A DNA stretch of 9,893 nucleotides from an uncultured Blautia sp. (GCA_934408705.1 CAKRVL010000090.1:1-9893), one strand, 5' to 3'; positions 1 through 6,829 are shown, counted from the first letter of the stretch. Notes: generated by a model not told the origin, from the sequence alone. Program-made: numbers and translations.

Positions 1-95
1 GTTCCGGTCTCCTTATTACGAAGAATGGAAATCTTATGCTGGATCAGCGGGTGATCCATAATAAAAATATTGTCAATATCTGAAAAATTAGACAT
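1..95 (-). CDS. upp: uracil phosphoribosyltransferase, N-terminal part (cut by window edge)
   Basis: Upp makes UMP from uracil and PRPP in the cytosol, the key step of uracil salvage. Only the first 31 codons are visible; the rest lies left of the window. The reverse-strand translation has the phrase MDHPLIQHKISILRNKETG, which I recognise as the conserved N-terminus of bacterial Upp. It is preceded by about 12 extra residues (MSNFSDIDNIFI), a short N-terminal extension. The ATG at 95-93 has a good ribosome binding site (GGAGG at 108-104) eight bases upstream. The gene is divergent from the uracil permease at 266-1621, which fits one pathway (uptake, then trapping as UMP). The catalytic PRPP loop is not visible, so the identification rests on the N-terminal phrase and the neighbour. 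Confidence 0.88.
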   Translation of the reverse strand, partial: MSNFSDIDNIFIMDHPLIQHKISILRNKETG

Positions 96-124
96 GATAA
101 AAACCTCCGTAGTGTAATAAACGT

Positions 125-147
125 TATTATTGTATGACACAATAATA
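125..147. promoter_or_regulatory. perfect 9-bp dyad, candidate operator in upp-uraA intergenic region
   Basis: TATTATTGT at 125-133 and its exact reverse complement ACAATAATA at 139-147 flank a 5-bp centre (ATGAC). The dyad lies 30-52 bases before the upp start codon, where the upp -10 element or transcription start would be expected. It is about 60 bp upstream of the uraA -35 element. The geometry is that of a site for a homodimeric repressor. I do not recognise the regulator, and the site is not a clear match to the PerR, Rex or CopY operators that I know. A clear sigma-A promoter for upp was not found; weak TTGTAT-like and TAATAA-like elements overlap the dyad on the minus strand. Confidence 0.5.
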
Positions 148-207
148 CAAAATACTCTTTGGGAATACTGTTAAAATGATACCGCACTTTCCAGGGAAAG
201 TCAATAA

Positions 208-236
208 TTGTAAAAAGGTGTTGATTACTTTATACT
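208..236 (+). promoter_or_regulatory. sigma-A promoter of the uracil permease gene
   Basis: TTGTAA (208-213) and TATACT (231-236) are separated by exactly 17 bp, the optimal sigma-A spacing. Transcription would start near 243, leaving a leader of only about 23 nt before the ATG at 266. Such a leader has no room for the terminator/antiterminator structure used by PyrR attenuation of Bacillus pyr genes, so control should act at initiation or elsewhere. Confidence 0.7.
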
Positions 237-265
237 AATGGAAGGGAAAAAAGGAGGATTTTTTT

Positions 266-1621
266 ATGAAATTCAGAGTAGAAGGCATTTATGATGCCAA
301 AAAGCTGGGAATTCCCCAGATGCTGATTCTGGGACTCCAGCACATGTTCGCCATGTTTGGCGCAACCATTCTGGTGCCAATCCTGGTAAACAACTATTTT
401 CACGGTGAGGGCTTATCCATTCAGGTAACCTTGTTCTGCGCCGGATTCGGAACACTTTTGTTTCATGTACTTACCAAACTGAAGGTACCTGCATTTCTTG
501 GATCATCATTTGCATTCCTGGGTGGTTTTGCTACAGTTGCAGAGCTGGATACGGGAATTTTTGCAAACATGTCTTATGGAGAGAAGCTTCCATATGCATG
601 TGGAGGTGTATTTGTAGCAGGTCTTTTGTATCTTGTGCTTGCTTTGATCGTGAAAGCGATTGGCGTAAAACGAGTTATGCGTTATCTGCCGCCGGTTGTA
701 ACCGGTCCGATCATTATCTGCATCGGTCTGAGCCTTGCACCGTCTGCTATCAGCAATGCATCTCAGAACTGGCTGCTTGCGCTGGTGGCACTTGGAACTG
801 TTATTTTCTTTAATATCTGGGGTGTGGGAATGTTTCGTATCATTCCGATCCTGATGGGTATTGTAGTATCCTATGTGGTTGCCCTGATCATGAATGCCCT
901 GGGCATGACAAATGCAGATGGAAGCGCTATTCTTAGCTTCGCCGGCGTAGCAAGTGCACCGATTGTCGGTGTCCCGAAATTCTTCCTCTGTAAATTTAAT
1001 ATTACAGCCATTCTTGCAATGGCACCTATTGCGATTGCATCCATGATGGAGCATATCGGCGATATTTCTGCTATTTCTGCAACTGTTGACCGTAATTTTA
1101 TTGAGGATCCGGGACTTCACCGTACTCTTCTTGGTGACGGACTTGCCACATCACTGTCTGCACTGATCGGTGGACCTGCAAATACAACCTATGGTGAGAA
1201 CACCAGTGTTCTTGCACTTAGCCGTGTTTATGATCCGAAGGTAATTCGTCTGGCAGCTATTTATGCTGTGATTTTAAGCTTTATTCCGAAGATGGCAGAA
1301 GTGATCAGTTCTCTTCCGTCTGCGATCATCGGTGGTATCAGCTTCATTCTTTACGGAATGATTTCAGCTGTTGGTGTCCGCAATGTAGTTGAGAACAAGG
1401 TGGACCTGACACGTTCCCGTAATCTTGTTATCACAGCGGTTATCCTGGTTTGCGGCCTTGGTGTTTCCCAGGGACTTACATTTACCATTGCCGGTGCGCA
1501 TATCACCCTTACCGGGTTGGCACTTGCTGCAATCGTAGGAATTCTTCTGAACGCTATTCTTCCTGGTAATGACTATGTATTTGAGACATCCAAGAGAAAA
1601 GAAGAGATGGAAGATGATTGA
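266..1621 (+). CDS. uraA: uracil permease (NCS2 family, UraA/PyrP type)
   Basis: This integral membrane protein imports uracil, probably with a proton. It is 451 aa, slightly longer than E. coli UraA (429 aa). Nearly the whole chain is hydrophobic segments, consistent with the 14-helix NCS2 fold. The N-terminus (LILGLQHMFAMFGATILVP, about 20-38) is the family hallmark. The two substrate-site glutamates are present: E262 in the MEHIGD motif and E311 in GPANTTYGEN. These equal Glu241 and Glu290 of E. coli UraA with a constant offset of 21. The E. coli proton-coupling His245 corresponds to D266 here. AAGGAGG at 251-257, eight bases before the ATG, fixes the start. The charged tail (KRKEEMEDD) is cytosolic. 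The divergent upp gene supports uracil rather than xanthine as substrate. The gene ends at the hairpin at 1627-1702. Confidence 0.93.
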   Translation: MKFRVEGIYDAKKLGIPQMLILGLQHMFAMFGATILVPILVNNYFHGEGLSIQVTLFCAGFGTLLFHVLTKLKVPAFLGSSFAFLGGFATVAELDTGIFANMSYGEKLPYACGGVFVAGLLYLVLALIVKAIGVKRVMRYLPPVVTGPIIICIGLSLAPSAISNASQNWLLALVALGTVIFFNIWGVGMFRIIPILMGIVVSYVVALIMNALGMTNADGSAILSFAGVASAPIVGVPKFFLCKFNITAILAMAPIAIASMMEHIGDISAISATVDRNFIEDPGLHRTLLGDGLATSLSALIGGPANTTYGENTSVLALSRVYDPKVIRLAAIYAVILSFIPKMAEVISSLPSAIIGGISFILYGMISAVGVRNVVENKVDLTRSRNLVITAVILVCGLGVSQGLTFTIAGAHITLTGLALAAIVGILLNAILPGNDYVFETSKRKEEMEDD

Positions 1622-1626
1622 TTTAT

Positions 1627-1702
1627 AAAAAAAGAACCTGATTCAGAGCAGCTGAATGATGAAACGTTCATTTGCCAGCTCTGGATCAGGTTTTCTTTTT
1701 TT
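1627..1702. terminator. bidirectional intrinsic terminator between convergent genes
   Basis: A long stem pairs AACCTGATTCAGAGC (1635-1649) with GCTCTGGATCAGGTT (1678-1692), with a single T-G mismatch in the middle. The arms are flanked by an A-run on the left (1627-1633) and a T-run on the right (1691-1703). Read rightward it ends uraA with a U-tract; read leftward the A-run becomes a U-tract and ends the TPM gene. The loop (1650-1677) contains further self-complementary segments (AATGA with TCATT, AGCTG with CAGCT). The stop codon of the TPM gene (1704-1702) lies inside the right-hand T-run. Confidence 0.88.
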
Positions 1703-2583
1703 TAGAAGCTTCCGCCTGTACCGCCATGGTCACTGTCGGATCCGCCGGAAGAGCTGTCGTTGTCTTTCGGCTTAGCGGTTTTACTTACAGTCTGATAAAG
1801 GAAAATATCATTAGAATTTGTCAGGTTCATACTTCCCTGACGTACATAATCTACTGCACTGTCTTTTGCCCGCACACTCTTAAGCTGGGATTTCATACCT
1901 GAAGTACAGAAAAACGCAAGTACAAGTCCGATTCCCAGGGAAATAGGAATCCACTTAAATGGAAGCGGCTCCCGGGGAAGTGTGGAAGAGTCATAGGGCT
2001 CTCCGGTGGCTGCCTGCTCCAGGAAGAGCCGGCACAGATCAGCATAGCTGTCAAAGGCGCCATAGAAGTCTTCATCCTTTAACAATGGCTCAACCTTTTC
2101 TTTCATGTAATCCAGTCCATCCTGGTTAAATACGGTCATACCATATCCGTGGGTGGTAATGTGCCATTCACGGTCTCCGATGCTGATCATGAAAAGAATA
2201 CCGTCATAATTATCGCCGGTTCCGTACTGGTTATCATCGAAAAAGTCATCGGTAAATTTATTCATTGCCACACCATCTGTGGACTGGACGGTAGCAACTG
2301 CTACATCGAAATCGTATTCTTCGCTGACAGCTTCAAGCTTATCCAGAAGCAGGGACTCTTCATCAGAGGTGAGAAGATCTGCTGCATCTGAAACAAGGGA
2401 AAAGTCAGAGCTCTGGGAAGTGGTTCCGAAGCTGTTATTTGTGGAAGCTGCCTGTACGGTGAAAGCTCCGCTGCCTGGCAGGGTACTGCCAAAAAGATTT
2501 CCTGTGCCTGGTATAGCTGCACCGAAGAGGCTTCCTGCTCCAAGTGCTGCCGTCAGGATAATTCCAAATGCTTGTTTTTTCAT
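1702..2583 (-). CDS. TPM-domain membrane protein (YdjH-like)
   Basis: A 293-aa extracytoplasmic membrane protein. Residues 1-46 form a signal sequence with a long hydrophobic, Gly-rich stretch ending in VQAAS. Residues about 60-190 match the TPM fold (TPM_phosphatase, formerly DUF477): VSDAADLLTSDEESLL, then a strand-rich core with DGILFMISIGDREWHITTHGYG, then the Asp-rich DDFFDDNQYG loop. One transmembrane helix follows (about 211-227, WIPISLGIGLVLAFFC). A hydrophilic tail ends in the Ser/Gly-rich, Phe-terminated HGGTGGSF that is common in TPM proteins. It is the last gene of the operon, 13 bases after the zinc-ribbon gene; its ribosome binding site AAGGAGGA (2598-2591) overlaps that gene's stop codon, suggesting translational coupling. 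In Bacillus subtilis YdjH has this layout and works with YdjG and YdjI. The biochemical activity of TPM domains is not well settled. Confidence 0.85.
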   Translation of the reverse strand: MKKQAFGIILTAALGAGSLFGAAIPGTGNLFGSTLPGSGAFTVQAASTNNSFGTTSQSSDFSLVSDAADLLTSDEESLLLDKLEAVSEEYDFDVAVATVQSTDGVAMNKFTDDFFDDNQYGTGDNYDGILFMISIGDREWHITTHGYGMTVFNQDGLDYMKEKVEPLLKDEDFYGAFDSYADLCRLFLEQAATGEPYDSSTLPREPLPFKWIPISLGIGLVLAFFCTSGMKSQLKSVRAKDSAVDYVRQGSMNLTNSNDIFLYQTVSKTAKPKDNDSSSGGSDSDHGGTGGSF

Positions 2584-2596
2584 GGCATGCTCCTCC

Positions 2597-3685
2597 TTAA
2601 AAAAATGTATGAATCAGCCATGCAATGGCGTAAGCGGCAACAGAAAAGCCTGCAGTCAGTCCAAGAAACCATTTGGTGAAAATACCCTTATCAACTGGCA
2701 GATTTCCTACGAACTTACCGGTCTGGCCATTCATTCCGAACAGATAGTGATTGCCCTTCCAGGTGGTGGAAAGAAGCCATACAGGGAAAAGTGCATAGTG
2801 TGTCTTGCCGCCGTGAAGCTGAATACGGGTATCCTCAGGAGTAACGGAATCATAACCGATAACAGTGTCACGGAAAGCGTTCTCTGCTGCTCTTTTAACA
2901 CGCTGGTTAGCGCGTTCTGCGCACTCTTCGGCAGATACGTCATATTTGTCTGCAACGTAGCCGGCCAGATATGGTGTGGCAAACTCTACAGCATCAGCAA
3001 CCTTATAAGGCTCCAGAGACTCTGTTAAATCGTTGTCAATCTTGGAGGAACCATCTACCGGAATCTGGTCGAAACCGATATTTCCGGCACGGAATACAGA
3101 ATAATGGCTTGTTTCTGTATAGTCGTAGTCACTGTCGCTCCAGCAGCGAGTCTTGGTTGCATGATAACGGATATCAGCAGAGGCATCTGTGTCAAAAAGC
3201 CAGAATGGCACGTAGACACCTTTGATCTCGTCGATATGATTTTCCTTTTTGAAAACCTTTGGAAGAAGGATTTTGCCGTGCAGGTGCTTGGCCAGACCTT
3301 CCTTAGCTGCTTTCTTGTCCAGCTTAAATGGAATAATGAAGTCTGGACGGAGAGTGCCGGAGAACTTACCGGACATAACTACAGGATTGCCGCAGAATGG
3401 GCAGGAGGATGCGCCGGTGCTTTCATCTGCAACGATCTCGCCACCACAGGACTGGCATATGTAAACGGACATTCCGTTAGTTTCCTCATCCTTCCAGGCT
3501 GTATTGGAAGCATTTTCCCAGCTCATGTCATCAGAAGGCTGTTCAGCGGATGCCTTGTTAAATTCCTTCACTGTCTCCATATCGAATTCTGTGTCACAGA
3601 AAGGGCATTTCATCTTTTGGAGTGTACTGTCGAATTCGATGGCGCCTCCGCAGCACGGGCATTTATATTCTAGTAAATCAGACAT
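2597..3685 (-). CDS. double zinc-ribbon membrane protein (YdjG-like, 'TFIIB-type zinc ribbon')
   Basis: A 362-aa protein with two N-terminal zinc ribbons: C9/C12 with C27/C30, and C77/C80 with C95/C98. Each is two CxxC knuckles, so two Zn sites are expected. The long middle part (about 100-335) has no catalytic motif I recognise; it carries conserved-looking aromatic phrases (YVPFWLFD, HYALFPVWLLST). A single hydrophobic helix at the extreme C-terminus (about 338-362, WFLGLTAGFSVAAYAIAWL) makes it tail-anchored, so the ribbons should be cytosolic. Databases often call this family TFIIB-type zinc ribbon, but nothing points to transcription. Its setting between an SPFH gene and a TPM gene matches B. 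subtilis YdjG, a partner of the PspA stress system. AAAGGAG at 3699-3693 supports the ATG. It starts 67 nt after the SPFH gene, beyond an intercistronic hairpin. Confidence 0.85.
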   Translation of the reverse strand: MSDLLEYKCPCCGGAIEFDSTLQKMKCPFCDTEFDMETVKEFNKASAEQPSDDMSWENASNTAWKDEETNGMSVYICQSCGGEIVADESTGASSCPFCGNPVVMSGKFSGTLRPDFIIPFKLDKKAAKEGLAKHLHGKILLPKVFKKENHIDEIKGVYVPFWLFDTDASADIRYHATKTRCWSDSDYDYTETSHYSVFRAGNIGFDQIPVDGSSKIDNDLTESLEPYKVADAVEFATPYLAGYVADKYDVSAEECAERANQRVKRAAENAFRDTVIGYDSVTPEDTRIQLHGGKTHYALFPVWLLSTTWKGNHYLFGMNGQTGKFVGNLPVDKGIFTKWFLGLTAGFSVAAYAIAWLIHTFF

Positions 3686-3708
3686 AATTCATCTCCTTTC
3701 GGAATATG

Positions 3709-3735
3709 GGGACATTCCTATAGTCAGAATGTCCC
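3709..3735 (-). other. intercistronic hairpin in the SPFH-zinc ribbon operon
   Basis: GGGACATTC (3709-3717) and GAATGTCCC (3727-3735) are a perfect 9-bp inverted repeat around a 9-nt loop. It sits in the 67-nt gap between the stop codon of the SPFH gene and the ribosome binding site of the next gene. In the transcript it is followed by CAUAUUCCG and not by a U-run, so it is not an ordinary terminator. A role in protecting or trimming the 3' end of the SPFH cistron, giving unequal gene dosage in the operon, is inference. Confidence 0.6.
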
Positions 3736-3752
3736 GGATGAAAGACAATGGT

Positions 3753-5111
3753 TTATTGGATGTCATTCTCATTAAATGGATCGCCGCAATTCGGGCAGAA
3801 TTTCGGTGGATTGCTTGGATCTTCCGGCTCCCAGCCGCACTTATCACAGCGATAACGAGGCTTCATAGCCGGCTTTGGTGAACCGCAGTTGGAACAGAAT
3901 TTACCTGTATTTACAGCGCCGCAGGAACAGGTCCAGCCAGCATTTGCTGCAGGAGCCTGAGGCTTCTTCGAACCACATTCCGGACAGAAATTACCGGATA
4001 CCAGAGCGCCGCAGGAGCATTTCCACTGATCCGCAGCGGGCTGGGGAGCACTGCCTGTCTGAACGGGCTGAGCCTGGGGTGCGGGCTGAGCCTGTGCAGC
4101 CTGCTGCTGGCCCATAGCGTAAAGATTCTGTGCGTTAAAGCCACCAGCCATGTTTGCCATATTCATGCCCATAAAACCAGTCATGGCACCGCCGGCATTG
4201 CCTGCTGCTGTTTTCATGGCGTCTGCCTGTGCGCCTGCAAGAGTAGCAGCTGCCATAGCAGGATTGCGAAGGATAGCCATACGCTGAGCCTCTTTGATCA
4301 TCTGAGCATCTTCTTCTGGAAGTGTGATCGGATTCATGGCAACAGATACGATCACAAGACCACGAAGCTGGCTCCACTTCTGAGTCAGAGCCTGATTCAT
4401 AGCGTCGCAAAGCTCCATTGCATGAGCAGGAAGAGCACTTGGGCGGATTCCCTGCTGGGAGATGCTTGCAAACGCTGGCTGAAGTGCGGAGATGAACTCA
4501 GTTTTCAACTGGCTTTCAATCTGTGATCTGTCATACTGCTGATCGAAATTACCACATACGTTAGAATAGAAGAGAAGCGGGTCTGAGATTCGATAAGAAT
4601 AAACACCGCTGCAACGAACGGAAACGTCAATGTCAAGTCCGATATTCTGGTCTACAACCCTGAATGGAATCGGGTTCGGGGTGCCGAATTTGTTGTCAAC
4701 CAGCTCTTTAGTATTGAAATAGTAAACACGCTGGTCCTTGCCGGTATCGCCACCGTAGGTAAAACGCTTGCCTATGGTGTGGAAGGTATTCATAATGGCA
4801 TCGCCGAGATTTCCGGAAAAAATACTTGGCTCGGTAGAGGCATCGTAGGTATACTCGCCTGGCTCGGCGCAGATATCAACGATTTTGCCCTGCTCTACGA
4901 TCATCATACATTGTCCGTCTGCAACTGCAATTCCGGACCCACTGGTGATGATATTGTCGCTTCCTTTGGTGTTGGAAGAACGTTTGGAGGTGCTCTTCTG
5001 GCCCTTTACTGCCAGAACGTCATTGTCAATGGCATCGCAGTAGAAAAACTCTTTCCACTGATCTGAAAGTGTACCGCCTGCGGCACCAAGTGCTGCTCTA
5101 ATAAGTCCCAT
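3753..5111 (-). CDS. SPFH-domain protein with C-terminal zinc ribbons (YdjI-like)
   Basis: A 452-aa soluble protein, first gene of the operon. Residues about 15-260 are an SPFH/Band-7-type domain (flotillin/stomatin superfamily) of the YdjI class, often labelled virion core protein-like: DQWKEFFYCDAIDNDVLAVKG, later GIAVADGQCMMIVEQGKIVDI, EPGEYTYD and the FNTKEL strand. Residues 265-305 are an Ala-rich helix, 305-335 a Gly/Met/Asn-rich linker, 335-360 a Gln/Pro/Ala linker. Three zinc ribbons follow: C365/C367 with C376/C379, C395/C397 with C406/C409, and C422/C425 with C439/C442. There is no transmembrane helix, so membrane association should need partners; in B. subtilis YdjG and YdjH recruit YdjI, which in turn holds PspA. 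AAAGGGG (5126-5120) precedes the ATG by eight bases. Likely role: assembling a membrane microdomain scaffold for envelope stress. The function is inferred by homology. Confidence 0.85.
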   Translation of the reverse strand: MGLIRAALGAAGGTLSDQWKEFFYCDAIDNDVLAVKGQKSTSKRSSNTKGSDNIITSGSGIAVADGQCMMIVEQGKIVDICAEPGEYTYDASTEPSIFSGNLGDAIMNTFHTIGKRFTYGGDTGKDQRVYYFNTKELVDNKFGTPNPIPFRVVDQNIGLDIDVSVRCSGVYSYRISDPLLFYSNVCGNFDQQYDRSQIESQLKTEFISALQPAFASISQQGIRPSALPAHAMELCDAMNQALTQKWSQLRGLVIVSVAMNPITLPEEDAQMIKEAQRMAILRNPAMAAATLAGAQADAMKTAAGNAGGAMTGFMGMNMANMAGGFNAQNLYAMGQQQAAQAQPAPQAQPVQTGSAPQPAADQWKCSCGALVSGNFCPECGSKKPQAPAANAGWTCSCGAVNTGKFCSNCGSPKPAMKPRYRCDKCGWEPEDPSNPPKFCPNCGDPFNENDIQ

Positions 5112-5219
5112 ATTGATAACCCCTTTCTTTTTTACCGGTCAATATCTGTCAGTTTTATGTAAGATGGTAAAAATTACAGTATCGTCCGGGAATGTCTTCA
5201 TTAACATATTCTGGTATAA

Positions 5220-5248
5220 ATTTTATCTGATTTTGTCTGAAAATACAA
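5220..5248 (-). promoter_or_regulatory. sigma-A promoter of the SPFH/zinc-ribbon/TPM operon
   Basis: On the minus strand TTGTAT (5248-5243) and TAAAAT (5225-5220) are 17 bp apart. Transcription would start near 5213, giving a leader of about 100 nt before the SPFH start at 5111. I see no ECF sigma (SigW-type AAC/CGT) promoter here, although B. subtilis uses SigW for the homologous operon. Confidence 0.6.
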
Positions 5249-5307
5249 GTCATCTGTGAAAAAAGACAGGGGAAAAGGCTATTATTATTACTACGAACAG
5301 TTACCTT

Positions 5308-6771
5308 TTATTCTTCTGAGCTGCTATCAGAAGAATCAGAGCCTTTCTGTGAGGCAAGTGTCTGGTAGTACCAGGAGGAAGTTATGGAGTCATTATCTTC
5401 CACGTAATTTCCTTGGGAGTCCATCATATTGCCGTCGGAATCAAAGGTAACATCCATGAAATCAGTCTTGGTGGAGGGTGTCACGTTCATAGACATGATC
5501 TCATCATATTTGGTCTGAAGATTTTCCAGGGAAAATTCATCGCCGATTACCTCGCGGACGCTGTGGGCGGCAGCAAGGGTTTCTGTATAATCTGAAAGCT
5601 TATATGGAGCATATTCCTGATCATCGTAGCTGTAATGCATAACCAAAGGTGTCAGAGTGGCATCCTGGATCTCGATGCTTGACTGGGTGCCATCTACCGT
5701 CTTCTGAATAGTGAAGGAGGCCATACCTCCGAGGAGCTGCTTCAATGTCTCCTGACCGGTAACAAAATTGCCAAGAGAGTAATAGATCAGCATATTGTGA
5801 CCGGAATCATCAGTAAGATAGCCATATGGCTGAAGTACATTGGGATTGGTGCCGATCACAACATCCACACCCTGCTCCATAAGGAAGTTCGCCCATTCTT
5901 TCTCATATTCTGTAGGCATAGGTTCTTCGGTCTTACCCCAGTTTGCAGAAAAGATCACGCAATCTGCGGAGGATCTGGCTTCCTTGATGGCTGCAGTAAC
6001 ACTTGCAGTATTGAAGGTGTCTACCATGGAGCCCTTGGTGGAAGCTGAGGCTGTCCCGGTGCTTTGTGAGCTGTCCGCGGAATCAGAAGAAGACTCTGTC
6101 TGGCTTCCATAGGCTGGGAAAGTATAGTTAAGGAATGCAATTTTGATTCCGTTTATCTCTACGATCTTCGCTCCATCGGTGCCGGTCTGGCTCTTATGAA
6201 TACCGGCAAGAGTGATATCCGGATGGCTGGTTTCCCAATAATTCAAGGTCTCACTGATCATGGAGGTACCATTATCGTCAATCAGTGCAGTGGCAGATGT
6301 CACTACATTAAAGCCTGCATTTACAAGAGCGTCTCCAACCTCTGTAGGAGTGGCGTAGGGCGCTGTGCCGCTTACTGAGCTGTGATCTTTTGTGAAAGGT
6401 GTCTCCTGGTTAACTATGGCAATGTCAGCTGCCTGTATGTCAGATTTCAGATTCGCGTAAACACTGTCATAATTCCAGGTACCGCTCTCTGACTGACCGG
6501 AAGCAAGGAGACTTGGCTGAACCAGGTTGTCACCAACTGCCAGAACTGTAGCTGTGGTGATCTCAGGGGTGGTAGCTGCCGCCTCTTCCTCCTTCTGCTT
6601 CTGCAGGTCTGCTGCTTTCTTCGCCTGTGCAGCAGGCTGGCGGATCATGGAGTAGTCCATCTGGTTAAATACCAGACATAAAACTATCAGAACTGCAATT
6701 GATACCAGAAAACTGGTTCTGGAGTTCAGACGTTCTTTATAATTTAACGGAAGATTATCTCGTTTTTTCAT
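5308..6771 (-). CDS. membrane-anchored CapA-family protein with degenerate metal site
   Basis: Residue numbers count from the upstream ATG at 6789 (493 aa). I prefer the ATG at 6771 (residue 7, 487 aa) because AAAGGA lies seven bases before it, while the upstream ATG has no ribosome binding site. One helix (about 26-42) anchors the protein; an Ala/Lys/Glu linker follows, so the main domain is outside the cell. That domain (about 78-385) has the CapA/PGA_cap layout of poly-gamma-glutamate capsule proteins, a calcineurin-like phosphoesterase relative: AVGDN (G86-D87), NQETPF (N127, E129), DDNG (171-174), NWG (283-285), GTNPNVLQP (313-321), YYSLGNFVTGQ (337-346). Active relatives usually have NH, HWG and HPH at three of these sites; here all those histidines are missing. 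A Ser-rich insert lies at 231-253, and the tail is Ser/Asp-rich. No capB/capC neighbours, so capsule synthesis is unlikely. Confidence 0.85.
   Translation of the reverse strand: MKKRDNLPLNYKERLNSRTSFLVSIAVLIVLCLVFNQMDYSMIRQPAAQAKKAADLQKQKEEEAAATTPEITTATVLAVGDNLVQPSLLASGQSESGTWNYDSVYANLKSDIQAADIAIVNQETPFTKDHSSVSGTAPYATPTEVGDALVNAGFNVVTSATALIDDNGTSMISETLNYWETSHPDITLAGIHKSQTGTDGAKIVEINGIKIAFLNYTFPAYGSQTESSSDSADSSQSTGTASASTKGSMVDTFNTASVTAAIKEARSSADCVIFSANWGKTEEPMPTEYEKEWANFLMEQGVDVVIGTNPNVLQPYGYLTDDSGHNMLIYYSLGNFVTGQETLKQLLGGMASFTIQKTVDGTQSSIEIQDATLTPLVMHYSYDDQEYAPYKLSDYTETLAAAHSVREVIGDEFSLENLQTKYDEIMSMNVTPSTKTDFMDVTFDSDGNMMDSQGNYVEDNDSITSSWYYQTLASQKGSDSSDSSSEE
5311..5335. repeat. perfect 9-bp inverted repeat at the end of the CapA-like gene
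   Basis: TTCTTCTGA (5311-5319) and TCAGAAGAA (5327-5335) flank a 7-nt loop. The repeat lies in the last codons (Ser/Asp/Glu tail) and abuts the stop codon at 5310-5308. The transcript continues UAAAAGG with no U-run, so it is not a standard terminator, but it could stabilise the mRNA 3' end. No other convincing terminator was seen for this gene before 5248. Repetitive Ser/Glu codons may account for part of the symmetry. Confidence 0.5.
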
Positions 6772-6829
6772 GATTTTATCCTTTTTCATAATAATATAAG
6801 AAACTTTTTTAGTATTTCAACATGGATTC

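Noticed and set aside
506..1120. 204-codon open frame on the minus strand inside the permease gene
   Set aside because: Antisense to a clear membrane transporter. The product is rich in Cys, His, Arg and Asn with no domain, and the frame has no ribosome binding site.
2279..3028. 249-codon plus-strand open frame across the TPM/zinc-ribbon junction
   Set aside because: It overlaps two well-supported minus-strand genes and their intergenic ribosome binding site, and the translation looks like noise.
3104..3673. 189-codon plus-strand open frame
   Set aside because: Antisense to the zinc-ribbon gene, with no ribosome binding site and no recognisable domain.
5112..5219. SigW-type (ECF) promoter for the YdjI-like operon
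   Set aside because: No AAC -35 / CGT -10 pair at suitable spacing; the sigma-A match at 5220-5248 is better.
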